Source: UBA7672 sp040398465
Lineage (GTDB): Bacteria; Pseudomonadota; Alphaproteobacteria; Caulobacterales; Hyphomonadaceae
Direction: 5' to 3'
DNA length: 64,000 nucleotides
NCBI GenBank assembly: GCA_040398465.1
Contig: JBBAUA010000007.1
Span: 1-64,000, forward strand
Positions 1-9,784 of this stretch are shown here, piece after piece (positions within the stretch are counted from its first letter, which is position 1; every line of letters starts with the position of its first letter). A program made the position numbers and the translations under genes. The notes beneath the pieces are model-generated. The model ran no database searches, was not told where the DNA came from, and was given only the letters and a program-made list of their open reading frames with translations.

Positions 1-835
1 CGGTGTCGATGTTGATCTTGCGCACGCCGTGCTTGATGCCGCGCTGGATCTCCTCCACCGGCACGCCCCAGGTTTGCGGCATCTTCCCGCCATACTTGTT
101 GATCTCGTCCTGCAGGTCCTGCGGCACGGAGGAAGAGCCGTGCATGACGAGGTGCGTATTCGGCAGGCGGCGGTGGATTTCCTCGATCACGTTCATGGCG
201 AGGACCTCGCCGTCGGGCTTGCGCGAGAACTTGTAGGCGCCGTGGCTGGTGCCCATGGCGATGGCGAGCGCGTCGACGTGGGTGGCCTTCACGAAATCGA
301 CCGCCTGGTCTGGGTCGGTGAGAAGCTGCGAGTGATCCAGCTTGCCGTCGAAGCCGTGACCATCTTCCTTCTCGCCCATGCCGGTCTCCAGCGAGCCAAG
401 CACGCCGAGCTCACCCTCGACCGAGACGCCGCACGCATGCGCCATCTCGACGACCTTGCGGGTCACGTCGACATTGTACGCGTAGTCGGCGGGGGTCTTC
501 GCATCTTCCTTGAGCGAGCCGTCCATCATCACGGACGTGAAGCCGAACTGGATCGCGGTCGCACAGGTGGCGGGGCCATTGCCATGGTCCTGGTGCATGC
601 AGATCGGGATGTGGGGATACATCTCTGCGCAGGCGTCGATGATGTGCTTCAGCACGATGTCGTTGGCGTAGGAGCGGGCGCCGCGCGAGGCCTGCATGAT
701 AACGGGGGCGTTGACCTTGTCGGCCGCCTCCATGATGGCGAGGGCCTGTTCCATGTTGTTGATGTTGAACGCCGGCAGACCGTAGCTGTGCTCGGCTGCG
801 TGATCGAGCAACTGCCGCAGCGTGATACGCGCCAT
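1..835 (-). CDS. fba: Fructose-bisphosphate aldolase class II (3' end outside window)
   Basis: Zinc-dependent class II aldolase that interconverts fructose 1,6-bisphosphate with glyceraldehyde 3-phosphate and dihydroxyacetone phosphate in the cytosol. The translation begins MARITLRQLLDHAAEHSYGL and holds the family signatures PAFNINNMEQ, a metal-site segment MHQDHGN, VEGELGVLGS and HGSSSVPQDL. The first 278 codons are present; family members are usually about 345-360 residues, so the C-terminal fifth lies beyond base 1. It is the last member of a same-strand block with tkt, gap and pgk, but about 200 bp of spacer separates it from the preceding amidohydrolase, so it probably has its own promoter. 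The VEGELG/Calvin-type aldolase subgroup is common in Alphaproteobacteria. Confidence 0.95.
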   Translation of the reverse strand, partial: MARITLRQLLDHAAEHSYGLPAFNINNMEQALAIMEAADKVNAPVIMQASRGARSYANDIVLKHIIDACAEMYPHIPICMHQDHGNGPATCATAIQFGFTSVMMDGSLKEDAKTPADYAYNVDVTRKVVEMAHACGVSVEGELGVLGSLETGMGEKEDGHGFDGKLDHSQLLTDPDQAVDFVKATHVDALAIAMGTSHGAYKFSRKPDGEVLAMNVIEEIHRRLPNTHLVMHGSSSVPQDLQDEINKYGGKMPQTWGVPVEEIQRGIKHGVRKINIDT

Positions 836-924
836 CTGACTTCCCCTGAGAACTGTATTTTGCCTTGTGAAGGCACAGCCGAATTCGGTCAACTCTCGGC
901 GAGCAAATCGGACGCCTGTCCCTG

Positions 925-938
925 TAAACACGTGGTTA
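925..938. promoter_or_regulatory. Near-perfect palindrome upstream of fba
   Basis: TAAACACGTGGTTA is a 14-bp palindrome with one mismatched pair, centred on CACGTG and about 90 bp upstream of the fba start. A second small hairpin, TGCCTT-GTG-AAGGCA at 861-875, lies in the fba leader. The position suits an operator, but I do not recognise the binding protein. Confidence 0.25.
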
Positions 939-1034
939 TCCAGGGGCAATCGGCTCTGCGGCCATTAAACTGCGGCGAGATGTTGGCTCACCCTGACCTC
1001 GCGCGCTCCTCGGGCGACGATGAGGAGGAAAACT

Positions 1035-2222
1035 TCAGGCTGCGAGGAGATGCGCCGGGCGGCGCAGGTCCTCCGCCAGTGAGTGGCCCATCATGTCGAT
1101 GAAATTGCCGGCATAGAACGCATCGATCGCCGCAGACGAGCAGCCTTCCATCGCTGTGTCGAATCGCTTGAGGGGATTCCGTCCGCCTTCGACATGCGGG
1201 TAGTCGGAGGAGAACATGCAGACTTCGGCGCCCGCTTCTCGGGCGATCCATCCTGCGTCCTCGTGCGGATAGGGTGTGACGCGCAGCTGCCGACGCACGA
1301 TCTCGCTGGGTCTGGCTGAGAGTTTTTGCAGGCGTGTCTCGTTCTTGATGAAGGCGGACGCCGCCGAATCCATCGACCGCATCCAGCCGGGAACCCACGC
1401 CGCGCCAAGTTCGATCGCGCCAAACTTGAGATCGCGGAAACGGTCGAACACGCCATCGAAGATCATCGTCGCCAGCGTCTGCATGGCGGCGTTCGGGATC
1501 GGCATGTAGCTGACCGACGTGAAGTTGTCGTCGCCGCCGTGGAAGTCGGGCACGGGCGGCAGGCCGTTGGCCTTGTAGGCGGGGTCCAGCTTCTCCTCGC
1601 CGCCGACATGGAACAGGATCGGGATGCCCGCCTCCTGCGCCATCGCCCACACCGGATCGAGCCCGACATGGCTTGGCGAATGGCGCTGCGGACATTTCGA
1701 GGGGACCATCAGCGCCTTCGCGCCGAGGTCGATCGCCATCTTTGCGCAGGCGGCGGCGCGCGGGATATCCTCAATCGGAATCTGGGCGGTGGGCAGCAGG
1801 CGGCGATCGACCTTGCAGAAGTCGGTCATCATGCGGTTGTGGGCGTCGGCGACCGCGTAGCACAGCTCCATGTCGTCGCCCTGGTCGAGCCCGAAATTGC
1901 CGAGGCACCAGGTGGTGAAGACGAGTTGACTGGCGAAGCCCAGCGCATTCAGCGCCGCCGGTCTGTCATCGGCGATGAAGGCGCCCTGAGCCTCGTAGTT
2001 CTTGCGCAGCAGTATGTTGGACTCGGCCCCGGAGCGGAAGGTCGCGTCAGCATGCGCCGCGCGAGCCTGTCCTGCCTTCTGTCGCGCGGCACGATCAATG
2101 AAGCCCGGCAGGGCGTGATAGCGAGCCAGGAGACGCGCTTCGAGATACGGATCGAGGCAGTCGGACAGCTCCATCAGGTGGCTGTCCGCGTCGTGGATGA
2201 TCCGCCCTTCGACATAGGCCAT
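1035..2222 (-). CDS. Amidohydrolase (amidohydrolase-2 family metal-dependent hydrolase)
   Basis: 395-residue TIM-barrel hydrolase of the amidohydrolase-2 (PF04909-like) family. The first metal motif is near the N-terminus (IIHDADSHLMEL, with D-x-H). A central FHVGGEE segment and a late FSSDYPHVEGGRNP segment carry the further His and Asp ligands expected of the barrel. The start at 2222 is chosen over the upstream in-frame ATG at 2258 because GGGGAG sits just before it. The substrate cannot be read from sequence; relatives include decarboxylases and lactone hydrolases. It lies about 90 bp after the short-chain dehydrogenase on the same strand, so the two may form a small catabolic operon inserted in the glycolytic block. 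Confidence 0.85.
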   Translation of the reverse strand: MAYVEGRIIHDADSHLMELSDCLDPYLEARLLARYHALPGFIDRAARQKAGQARAAHADATFRSGAESNILLRKNYEAQGAFIADDRPAALNALGFASQLVFTTWCLGNFGLDQGDDMELCYAVADAHNRMMTDFCKVDRRLLPTAQIPIEDIPRAAACAKMAIDLGAKALMVPSKCPQRHSPSHVGLDPVWAMAQEAGIPILFHVGGEEKLDPAYKANGLPPVPDFHGGDDNFTSVSYMPIPNAAMQTLATMIFDGVFDRFRDLKFGAIELGAAWVPGWMRSMDSAASAFIKNETRLQKLSARPSEIVRRQLRVTPYPHEDAGWIAREAGAEVCMFSSDYPHVEGGRNPLKRFDTAMEGCSSAAIDAFYAGNFIDMMGHSLAEDLRRPAHLLAA

Positions 2223-2309
2223 TGCGTTCTCCCCGTGGTCGTTTCTGACGTTTTCCAAAGTCAGTCACGCAATGCCACGGGAGGCAAGGGGGCGGGTTCG
2301 GCGCGGCGG

Positions 2310-3233
2310 CTAACCGCCCAGCTTGACGCCCAGCGCCTCTGCGGCTGCGGCGGCGAATTTTCCGGTCTGGCCGAAGGCTCCGTCGAGAGCGGTCTCGCCG
2401 GTTGGATCGGATATCCGGCTCCAGTTGGCGGCGACATCATCGACCGTGGCGCCTGCGCCGCCGAGGAAGACGGCGGGTGTTTCGTAGATGTGGACGACCG
2501 AGAAGCAGCCGGCGCCGGCGCCGAGAATGGTTTTCGACGGGGCATTCTCGCTGACGAGGTAGAGCACGCCAGGCGTCACCAGCTCAGGGCCCATCAGCGC
2601 GGCAACTGGCTCGGGGAAGAGACCATCGAGCATGCGCGTCGCGGCGGTGGGCGCCAGCGTGTTGACGCGAATGTTGTTCTTCGCGCCTTCCTGGTGAAGC
2701 ACGTTCATGAAGCCGATCATGGCGGCCTTCGCGGCGCCGTAGTTGGACTGGCCGAAGTTTCCATAGATGCCGGATGCGGACGAGGTGAGCATGATCCGGC
2801 CGTAGTTCTGTTCGCGCATCGTATCCCACACGGCCTTGGTGCAGTTGGCCGTGCCGAACAGGTGGACGTCGACCACCTTCTTGAAGTCGTCCATCGTCAT
2901 CTTGGCGAACGACTTGTCGCGCAGGATGCCGGCATTGTTGATCAGGATGTCGACGCGGCTCCATTTTGCTTTTGCCTCCGCGACCATCGCCTCGACCTGG
3001 TCGAGTTTGGTGATATCGGCGCCATTGCCGATGGCTTCGCCGCCGCCGTCGCGGATTTCCTTGGCGACGCTTTCGGCCGCAGAGATCGAACCACCGGAGC
3101 CGTCGACGGAGCCGCCGAGATCGTTGACGACGACCTTCGCCCCCAGCTTCGCCAGCTGGAGGCAGTGGTTCCGGCCAAGCCCATTGCCGCCGCCGGTGAC
3201 GATGGCGACCTTGCCGTCAAAACGAATGGTCAT
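2310..3233 (-). CDS. Short-chain dehydrogenase/reductase, HSD17B4-type
   Basis: 307-residue NAD(P)-dependent oxidoreductase. It has the Rossmann motif VTGGGNGLGRNH (TGxxxGxG) at about residues 11-22, NNAG at about 99-102, and the catalytic triad in TSSASGIYGNFGQSNYGAAK (Ser, then YxxxK). The opening FDGKVAIVTGGGNGLGR and the NDLGG segment resemble the dehydrogenase domain of multifunctional beta-oxidation enzymes (3-hydroxyacyl-CoA dehydrogenase type) rather than FabG. The C-terminal part after about residue 250 is longer than in a classical SDR. AGGAG precedes the ATG. A role in fatty-acid or steroid-like degradation with the neighbouring amidohydrolase is inference only. Confidence 0.88.
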   Translation of the reverse strand: MTIRFDGKVAIVTGGGNGLGRNHCLQLAKLGAKVVVNDLGGSVDGSGGSISAAESVAKEIRDGGGEAIGNGADITKLDQVEAMVAEAKAKWSRVDILINNAGILRDKSFAKMTMDDFKKVVDVHLFGTANCTKAVWDTMREQNYGRIMLTSSASGIYGNFGQSNYGAAKAAMIGFMNVLHQEGAKNNIRVNTLAPTAATRMLDGLFPEPVAALMGPELVTPGVLYLVSENAPSKTILGAGAGCFSVVHIYETPAVFLGGAGATVDDVAANWSRISDPTGETALDGAFGQTGKFAAAAAEALGVKLGG

Positions 3234-3320
3234 GGGAGCTCCTGCTCAGATCTGCTGGATGCGGATGGCAAAGCGAGGCGCGGAAGGCAAGGGTCAAGCG
3301 GTCGCGTCTCGCCGAGCGCG

Positions 3321-4511
3321 CTAGACCTTCAGCGCCTCAACCCCCGGCAGTTCCTTGCCTTCCATCCATTCCAGGAAAGCGCCGCCTGCCGTTGAGACGA
3401 AGGTGAAGTCGATGGCGACTCCCGCTGCATTCAGCGCGGAGACCGTGTCGCCGCCGCCGGCGACGGCGATCAGCTTGCCTTCGCGACAGAGCTGGGCGGC
3501 GTGCCAGGCGGCTTCCATCGTGCCGCGCTGGAAAGGAGGAATCTCGAACACCCCAAGGGGCCCGTTCCAGACCAGCGTCTTCGAATTGCCCATGGCGCGC
3601 TTGAGGCGGGCGACGGTTTCGGGGCCGGCGTCGAGGATACGCTCATGGTCGTCGACATTGCCGAGATTGCGCACGCGCGTGGGGACGCCGGACGCCATCT
3701 GCTCGGCGACCACGATGTCGAGCGGCAGGAAGAGCTTGCAGTTGTTGTGGCCGGCGAGGCGGATGATCTCGCGCGCGGTCTCGGCGAGGTCCTTCTCGCA
3801 ATAGGAGGCGCCGACATCGTGGCCCTGCGCATAGAGGAAGGTGTTGGCCATGCCGCCGCCGATGGCGAGCTTGTCGAGCTTGGTGACGAGGTTCTTGAGC
3901 AGGTCCAGCTTGGTGGAGACCTTCGAGCCGCCGACGATGCCCATCACGGGGCGCTGCGGATTGCCGAGCGCGGCGTCGAGGGCGGACAGCTCGCGCTCCA
4001 TCGAGAGGCCGGGATAGGCGGGCAGCAGCTTCGCGATTCCTTCGGTTGAGGCGTGCGCGCGATGGGCGGCGGAGAAAGCGTCGTTGACATAGATGTCGCC
4101 AAGTTTTGCGAGCTCGGCGGCGAAGGCGGGATCGTTCTTTTCTTCCCCGGCGTGGAAGCGGACGTTTTCGAGCAGGGCGACATCGCCCGGCTGCATGTCA
4201 CGGATCACGCTTGCCGCCGGATCGCCGATGCAGTCATCGGCCCAGGCGACCGACTTGCCGACCAGCGCGGAGAGATCGTCGACCAGCGGCTTGAGGCTCA
4301 TCTCCGGCACGCGCTTGCCCTTGGGTCGGTCGAAGTGGGCGAGCAGGGCGGTCTTGGCGCCGGCCTTCGCGAGCAGCTCGATCGTCGGCAGGGCGGCGCG
4401 CAGGCGGGTGTCGTCGGTGACCTTTCCCTCTTCCATCGGAACGTTGAAATCCACGCGGACTAGCGCGGTCTTGCCTTTGAGGTCAGCGCCGTTGAGCGTG
4501 CGGAAGGTCAT
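3321..4511 (-). CDS. pgk: Phosphoglycerate kinase
   Basis: 396-residue glycolytic kinase that transfers phosphate from 1,3-bisphosphoglycerate to ADP. The N-terminal signature ALVRVDFNVPMEEGKVTDD, the RPKG segment, and the C-terminal nucleotide-binding segment VAGGGDTVSAL with STAGGAFLEWMEGKELPGV are all present, and the length is typical. An ATG at 4511 starts the recognisable protein; the open frame continues upstream through the preceding gene without coding character. It follows the DUF6173-like gene by 38 bp and gap beyond that, so gap, the small gene and pgk look like one transcript. Confidence 0.97.
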   Translation of the reverse strand: MTFRTLNGADLKGKTALVRVDFNVPMEEGKVTDDTRLRAALPTIELLAKAGAKTALLAHFDRPKGKRVPEMSLKPLVDDLSALVGKSVAWADDCIGDPAASVIRDMQPGDVALLENVRFHAGEEKNDPAFAAELAKLGDIYVNDAFSAAHRAHASTEGIAKLLPAYPGLSMERELSALDAALGNPQRPVMGIVGGSKVSTKLDLLKNLVTKLDKLAIGGGMANTFLYAQGHDVGASYCEKDLAETAREIIRLAGHNNCKLFLPLDIVVAEQMASGVPTRVRNLGNVDDHERILDAGPETVARLKRAMGNSKTLVWNGPLGVFEIPPFQRGTMEAAWHAAQLCREGKLIAVAGGGDTVSALNAAGVAIDFTFVSTAGGAFLEWMEGKELPGVEALKV

Positions 4512-4549
4512 GGTCTCGTGTCCCGGTTCGTCGTGTGGAGGCTGTCGTC

Positions 4550-5076
4550 TCAGCTGATCGGATCGCCCCAGTTGTGGGGCTGGTCCTTGAAATTCTTTAG
4601 CAGCTCGAAGCCGATGCGGCGCGGCTCCTCGTTCCTTGCCTTCGGCACGGCGATGAGCAGCACGCTGACCTGGCTGTAGTGCTGGAGCAGTTCGAATTTG
4701 CGGCCGTCGGGGTACTCGCCCATGAACAGGATCATGTCCGGGCCCCAGCTGGCGAGATTGGTGATGTGCAGCGGCTCGGAGCCAGGACCCTGTACGAAGC
4801 GGCCGCCGATTTCCTGGCCGTCGCCGAGACCCTTCTCGAACTCGATGATCTGGTGGACGAGGCGCTCGTGCATCCACTGGGCGGGATTGTGCGGCTTCTG
4901 CGCCGGGCGCGCGCCGACGGCGGATGCAACGGATGGCGGCATGGGTGCTGGGACGACGGCGTCATCGTCCTGCGGGTCGATGTGCACGTCGGTGACGTTG
5001 TAGGGCGGGGTGGCGGTGGCGTGGACGACGGCTGGTTCAGCCGCCGCGTCATCACCGCTTTTCCTGCTTTCCGCCA

Positions 5077-5077
<1 letters not shown>
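4550..5077 (-). CDS. Conserved protein of unknown function, DUF6173-like, between gap and pgk
   Basis: 175-residue cytosolic protein. The first 70 residues are acidic and low-complexity. The folded part begins near NPAQWMHERLVHQIIEFEKG and runs through WGPDMILFMGEY and LLQHYSQVSVLLIAVPK to its end. From memory this matches the DUF6173 family; no function is known to me. The GTG start at 5077 overlaps the gap stop codon by one base (TAGTG), so translational coupling to gap is likely, and pgk follows 38 bp later. That tight setting suggests a role linked to glycolytic enzymes, but nothing in the sequence says what it is. Confidence 0.75.
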
Positions 5078-6084
<1,007 letters not shown>

Positions 6085-6250
6085 CGCAAAACCTCACATA
6101 TCCGATGCGGCCATGGATGCGCAGGACGTGCCGGTCTCCACGGTCTTTATGCCGGGGCTAATAGCGGATTTTCGGCGTGATGCGAGAGGAAAGCGCGGTG
6201 AAATGAACGCAATTCCGTGTCGTGCTTCGTGAGGCGGGCGAGAAGGAGGG

Positions 6251-8218
6251 TTACAGCCGCGCTTTCGCCGCCTTCACCACCTCTTCCGCGGTGATTCCGA
6301 AATGCTTGTAGAGCGCCTTGTAGGGCGCGCTCGCGCCGAAGCCTGTCATCCCGACGAAGCCGCCTTCGGGGCCGATCCAGCGGTCCCAGCCGTCGCGGAC
6401 GCCGGCTTCGATGGCGACTTTGGGCAGGGCGCCGCCGAGTGTTTCCGAGCGGTAGGTGTCGGGCTGGGCCGCGAACAGTTCGAAGCACGGAAGCGAAACG
6501 ACGCGGGCGCCGATGCCTTCTGCTTCGAGATGCTTCTGTGCTTCGAGGGCGATCTCGATTTCCGAGCCTGTCGCGATGAGGACGACTTTCTCGGGCTTGC
6601 TCGCAGGGCTGAGCACATAGCCGCCCTTGGCGACGAGGTTGTCGTCCGTGTGCGTCCTGCGCGCAGGCGCGAGGTTCTGGCGGGTGAGGGCGATCAGCGA
6701 CGGGCCCGTTGTCGTCTCGAGCGCGAGCTCCCAGGCTTCGGCTGTCTCGACGCCGTCGGCCGGGCGGAAGACGAGCAGGTTCGGGATCATGCGCAAGCTG
6801 GCGACATGCTCGACCGGTTGGTGCGTCGGGCCGTCTTCGCCGACGCCGATCGAGTCGTGCGTCATCACATGGATCACGCGCTGACCCATCAGCGCGCCGA
6901 GGCGGATGGCGGGGCGGGAGTAATCCGAGAAGACGAGGAAGGTGCCGGAGTAGGGGACGACGCCGCCATGCAGCGCCATGCCGTTCATCGCGGCGGCCAT
7001 CGCATGCTCGCGGATGCCCCAGTGGACGTAACGGCCGCCATACGCATCCGCCGTGAATGGCGCTTTGGCCGCCGCCGTGCGTGTGTTGTTGGAGCCGGTG
7101 AGATCGGCTGAGCCGCCGATCATTTCCGGCATCAGTTCGGTCGCCACCTCGAGGGCGGCGCCCGACCATTTGCGCGTGGCGTCGGCCTTCTGCGCCTCGA
7201 CGATCTTCTTCTTGTGGGCGTTCAGCGCCGCCGAGAGGCCTTTCGGGACCGCGCCTGAAAGGGCGGTGTTGAAGGCGTCGCACTTGTCACTGGCGGCGAG
7301 GCGGTGCTCCCACGCTTCGCGATGCCGGGCGCCCTGTGCGCCGATCCTGCGCCATTCCTTCAGCACGTCTTCCGGTACGACAAAGGGTTCGTGCGGCCAG
7401 TCGATGGCCTTGCGGATGCCGGCGATCTCTTCTGCGCCATAGGGGCCGCCATGGGCGGGTCCGGTGCCTGCGATCTTGGGCGCGCCAAAGCCGATGATGG
7501 TCTTGCAGGCGATCAGCGAGGGACGATCTGATTGCTGCGCCGAGAGAAGCGCGCCGCGCACCGCGTCCATGTTGTGGCCGTCCACGCGCGCGACATTCCA
7601 GCCTGACGCCTTGAAGCGCTTCACCTGATCGGTGGCGTCCGCCATGCCGGTCGAGCCGTCGATGGTGACGGCGTTGTCGTCGAACAGCACGATCAGGTTC
7701 TTGAGGCGCAGATGGCCGGCCAGCGTGATGGCTTCCTGGCTGATGCCTTCCATCAGGCAGCCATCGCCTGCGATCACATAGGTGCGGTGGTTGACGAGGT
7801 CGTCGCCGAACCGCGCATTGAGATGGCGCTCAGCCATCGCCATGCCGACCGCGTTGGCGAGACCCTGGCCGAGCGGGCCGGTGGTTGTCTCGACCCCGGG
7901 CGTGTGGCCGAATTCCGGGTGGCCCGGGGTCTTCGAGCCGAGCTGGCGGAAGTTGCGGATCTCATCGAGCGTCATGCCCGGATAGCCGGTGAGGTAGAAC
8001 AGGGAATACAGCAGCATCGAGCCGTGGCCGGCCGACAGCACAAGGCGGTCGCGGTCCGGCCAGTCCGGGTTTGCCGCGTCGAATTTCAGGAATTCCTGGA
8101 ACAGCAGGGTCGCGCAATCGGCGAAGCCGAGCGGCAGGCCGCAATGGCCGCTCTGGGCTTTCTCTACGGCATCCATGCTGAGCGCCCGGATCGCATTGGC
8201 GAGCGGTAATTGCGGCAT
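6251..8218 (-). CDS. tkt: Transketolase
   Basis: 655-residue thiamine-diphosphate enzyme of the pentose phosphate pathway. It has LPLGFAD and GHGSMLLYSL near the N-terminus, the ThDP/Mg motif GDGCLMEGISQEA to FDDNAVTIDG, the substrate region VHWGIREHAMAAAMNG, and HDSIGVGEDGPTHQPVEH in the pyrimidine domain. The ATG at 8218 has GGAGAG just upstream and gives the normal N-terminus; the open frame extends 27 codons further upstream without support. It is divergent from the DUF4164/zapA pair and heads the glycolytic gene block. Confidence 0.97.
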   Translation of the reverse strand: MPQLPLANAIRALSMDAVEKAQSGHCGLPLGFADCATLLFQEFLKFDAANPDWPDRDRLVLSAGHGSMLLYSLFYLTGYPGMTLDEIRNFRQLGSKTPGHPEFGHTPGVETTTGPLGQGLANAVGMAMAERHLNARFGDDLVNHRTYVIAGDGCLMEGISQEAITLAGHLRLKNLIVLFDDNAVTIDGSTGMADATDQVKRFKASGWNVARVDGHNMDAVRGALLSAQQSDRPSLIACKTIIGFGAPKIAGTGPAHGGPYGAEEIAGIRKAIDWPHEPFVVPEDVLKEWRRIGAQGARHREAWEHRLAASDKCDAFNTALSGAVPKGLSAALNAHKKKIVEAQKADATRKWSGAALEVATELMPEMIGGSADLTGSNNTRTAAAKAPFTADAYGGRYVHWGIREHAMAAAMNGMALHGGVVPYSGTFLVFSDYSRPAIRLGALMGQRVIHVMTHDSIGVGEDGPTHQPVEHVASLRMIPNLLVFRPADGVETAEAWELALETTTGPSLIALTRQNLAPARRTHTDDNLVAKGGYVLSPASKPEKVVLIATGSEIEIALEAQKHLEAEGIGARVVSLPCFELFAAQPDTYRSETLGGALPKVAIEAGVRDGWDRWIGPEGGFVGMTGFGASAPYKALYKHFGITAEEVVKAAKARL

Positions 8219-8348
8219 GTGATCTCTCCGGGCGGGTCGTGGGCTGGTTAACGGCTTTGCGCTGCGGTTCAAAGGGAATATGCCGCCGCACCCCGCCATT
8301 GCGCCGATTGTTCACAGGCTTCAGATTGGGCTTGCGGGAAGGGCCGTG

Positions 8349-8636
8349 ATGACGAAGACGCCTGAAGACACGCAGGAAATGGACGACGCGCTGAAGCGGC
8401 TCGAAGGGGCGATCGACCGGCTGGAAGGCCGGCTCGACAGTCTTTTCCAGCGGCTTGAGGGCTCGCGCGCCTATGAAAAAGAGGCGGACGCCCTTCGCAA
8501 GGACCGGGCGCGGCTGGCCAGCGATCTTGACGTTGCGAAAGCGCGCGAGAAGGAGCTGCAGCGGCTCGCCGACGAGGCGTCCGAGGCGCTGGGGGCGGCT
8601 ATTTCCGAGGTTCGCGAGGCCCTCGGAAAAGTCTGA
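8349..8636 (+). CDS. DUF4164 family small coiled-coil protein
   Basis: 95-residue, highly charged protein that is almost entirely heptad-like (for example LKRLEGAIDRLEGRLDSLF), so probably a soluble coiled coil. Its size and its position immediately before zapA match the DUF4164 family found there in many Alphaproteobacteria. Function is unknown; a link to cell division is inferred only from the neighbour. The ATG at 8349 is preferred over the ORF's first in-frame ATG at 8280, whose extra residues have no coiled-coil character. Confidence 0.8.
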   Translation: MTKTPEDTQEMDDALKRLEGAIDRLEGRLDSLFQRLEGSRAYEKEADALRKDRARLASDLDVAKAREKELQRLADEASEALGAAISEVREALGKV

Positions 8637-8677
8637 TCTGGTGCTATAGTCGATTGATCAGAAGGGCGTGATTCTGC

Positions 8678-9004
8678 GTGGCCAAGGCTGAACTCGAAAT
8701 CGCAGGAAGGCGCTATGCGCTGAGTTGCGCACCCGGCCAGGAGGCGCGGCTGGAAGAGCTTGGCGCGCGTTTCGACCAGCGCGTGCTGGAGCTGACCGAA
8801 GCGCTTGGCGATCTCGGTCCCGAACGCCTGTTCCTTGCAGCGGGCCTGTCGCTGCTCGACGAACTCGATGCTCAGGCGGTCGGCACAGGCGCCAAGGCCA
8901 TGGATGACCGCATCCGCAATCTCGAGAACCGCGCGGCGACGCTGCTCACGGACGCGGCGGCGCGGATCGAGATGCTGTCACGCCGGGTGGATGAGGCGAG
9001 CTAG
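8678..9004 (+). CDS. zapA: Cell division protein ZapA
   Basis: 108-residue ZapA homologue, a cytosolic protein that cross-links FtsZ filaments at midcell. The N-terminal globular segment (AELEIAGRRYALSCAPGQEARLEELGARF) is typical, followed by a long helix suited to the tetrameric coiled coil. Translation starts at GTG 8678. It is 41 bp downstream of the DUF4164 gene and likely cotranscribed with it. In many Alphaproteobacteria 6S RNA and fthC follow zapA; here a convergent cytochrome gene begins 65 bp later. Confidence 0.92.
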   Translation: MAKAELEIAGRRYALSCAPGQEARLEELGARFDQRVLELTEALGDLGPERLFLAAGLSLLDELDAQAVGTGAKAMDDRIRNLENRAATLLTDAAARIEMLSRRVDEAS

Positions 9005-9069
9005 GTCACAAGCTCAAGCGTTTTGCACGTCGAGGGAGTCTCTCGCCGCGCTTGGAATGCCGGCAACTT

Positions 9070-9771
9070 CTACCGCGCCACCAACCACACCACGCCCACC
9101 GCCAGCGCCACGCCGAGAGCCAGACGCCACAGCGGGATCGGTTCGATGCCTGTTGCCGGCCCGGTGAGATTCGTCCCGCGGCGCTTGCCGCTGAGCATCG
9201 GGCTGATCAGGTTGATGCGCTTCACCACGAGATAGAAGGCGATCGCTGCGAGGTGGAGCAGGATCAGCGCGAACAGGACGTTGAAGAAGTCCTCGTGAAA
9301 GTCGGTGACGTCCTTCGCCGTGTCGTAGTCGATGTGGCGATTGAGGGGACCTGCGAACAGTCCATCTGTGTCTGTCGCAAAGAGGCCAAGTCCGACCTGC
9401 ACGATGATCGCTACAAGAAGCGCGACGACGCTGAGCGCGCCGAGCGGGTTGTGGCCGAAGGCTGCGCGATAGTCCTTGCGGAACAGTTTGGGGATGTAGC
9501 CGAGGACGGCTGCGGGGCCCTTGATGAAGTGCGAGAACCGCGCGGTCTGGGGCCCCGCGAAGCCCCAGTAGATGCGGAACACCAGCAGGCCGAGCACAGT
9601 GAGGCCCGACCAGTAGTGGATGTCCATCTGCTTGTTCTCGACACTCCACCATGACGTGGCGATGCCAATGGCGAGCGCCCAATGGACCAGCCGCGTCGGG
9701 ACATCCCACACCTTCTGCGCCGCCGGAGCTGCTACAGGCGTGAGAGGTTCCGGCGGCTGGCCCGGTTCCAT
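9070..9771 (-). CDS. Cytochrome b561 family membrane protein
   Basis: 233-residue integral membrane di-haem b-type cytochrome (cytochrome b/b6, Ni/Fe-hydrogenase b-subunit type). VWDVPTRLVHWALAIGI starts the first membrane helix with the typical W-(D)-x-x-(T)-R-x-x-H-W haem motif. Further helices follow at IHYWSGLTVLGLLVFRIYWGF, LVAIIVQVGLGLF, FHEDFFNVLFALILLHLAAIAFY and the C-terminus. It lies 13 bp downstream of the cytochrome c' lipoprotein gene, so the two probably form an electron-transfer pair at the cytoplasmic membrane, with the b cytochrome passing electrons to or from the periplasmic c cytochrome. Confidence 0.88.
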   Translation of the reverse strand: MEPGQPPEPLTPVAAPAAQKVWDVPTRLVHWALAIGIATSWWSVENKQMDIHYWSGLTVLGLLVFRIYWGFAGPQTARFSHFIKGPAAVLGYIPKLFRKDYRAAFGHNPLGALSVVALLVAIIVQVGLGLFATDTDGLFAGPLNRHIDYDTAKDVTDFHEDFFNVLFALILLHLAAIAFYLVVKRINLISPMLSGKRRGTNLTGPATGIEPIPLWRLALGVALAVGVVWLVAR

Positions 9772-9784
9772 GCGCGACTGCTGA

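Noticed and set aside
29..1102. Plus-strand open frame of 357 codons at the left edge
   Set aside because: It is antisense to the aldolase gene and its promoter region; the translation is His/Asp/Val-rich with no domain.
1326..3395. Long plus-strand open frame of 689 codons
   Set aside because: It lies antisense to the amidohydrolase and SDR genes, which have clear motifs. The frame is open because of GC-rich codon bias; similar shadows occur at 18952-20610, 61964-63826 and 31143-32414.
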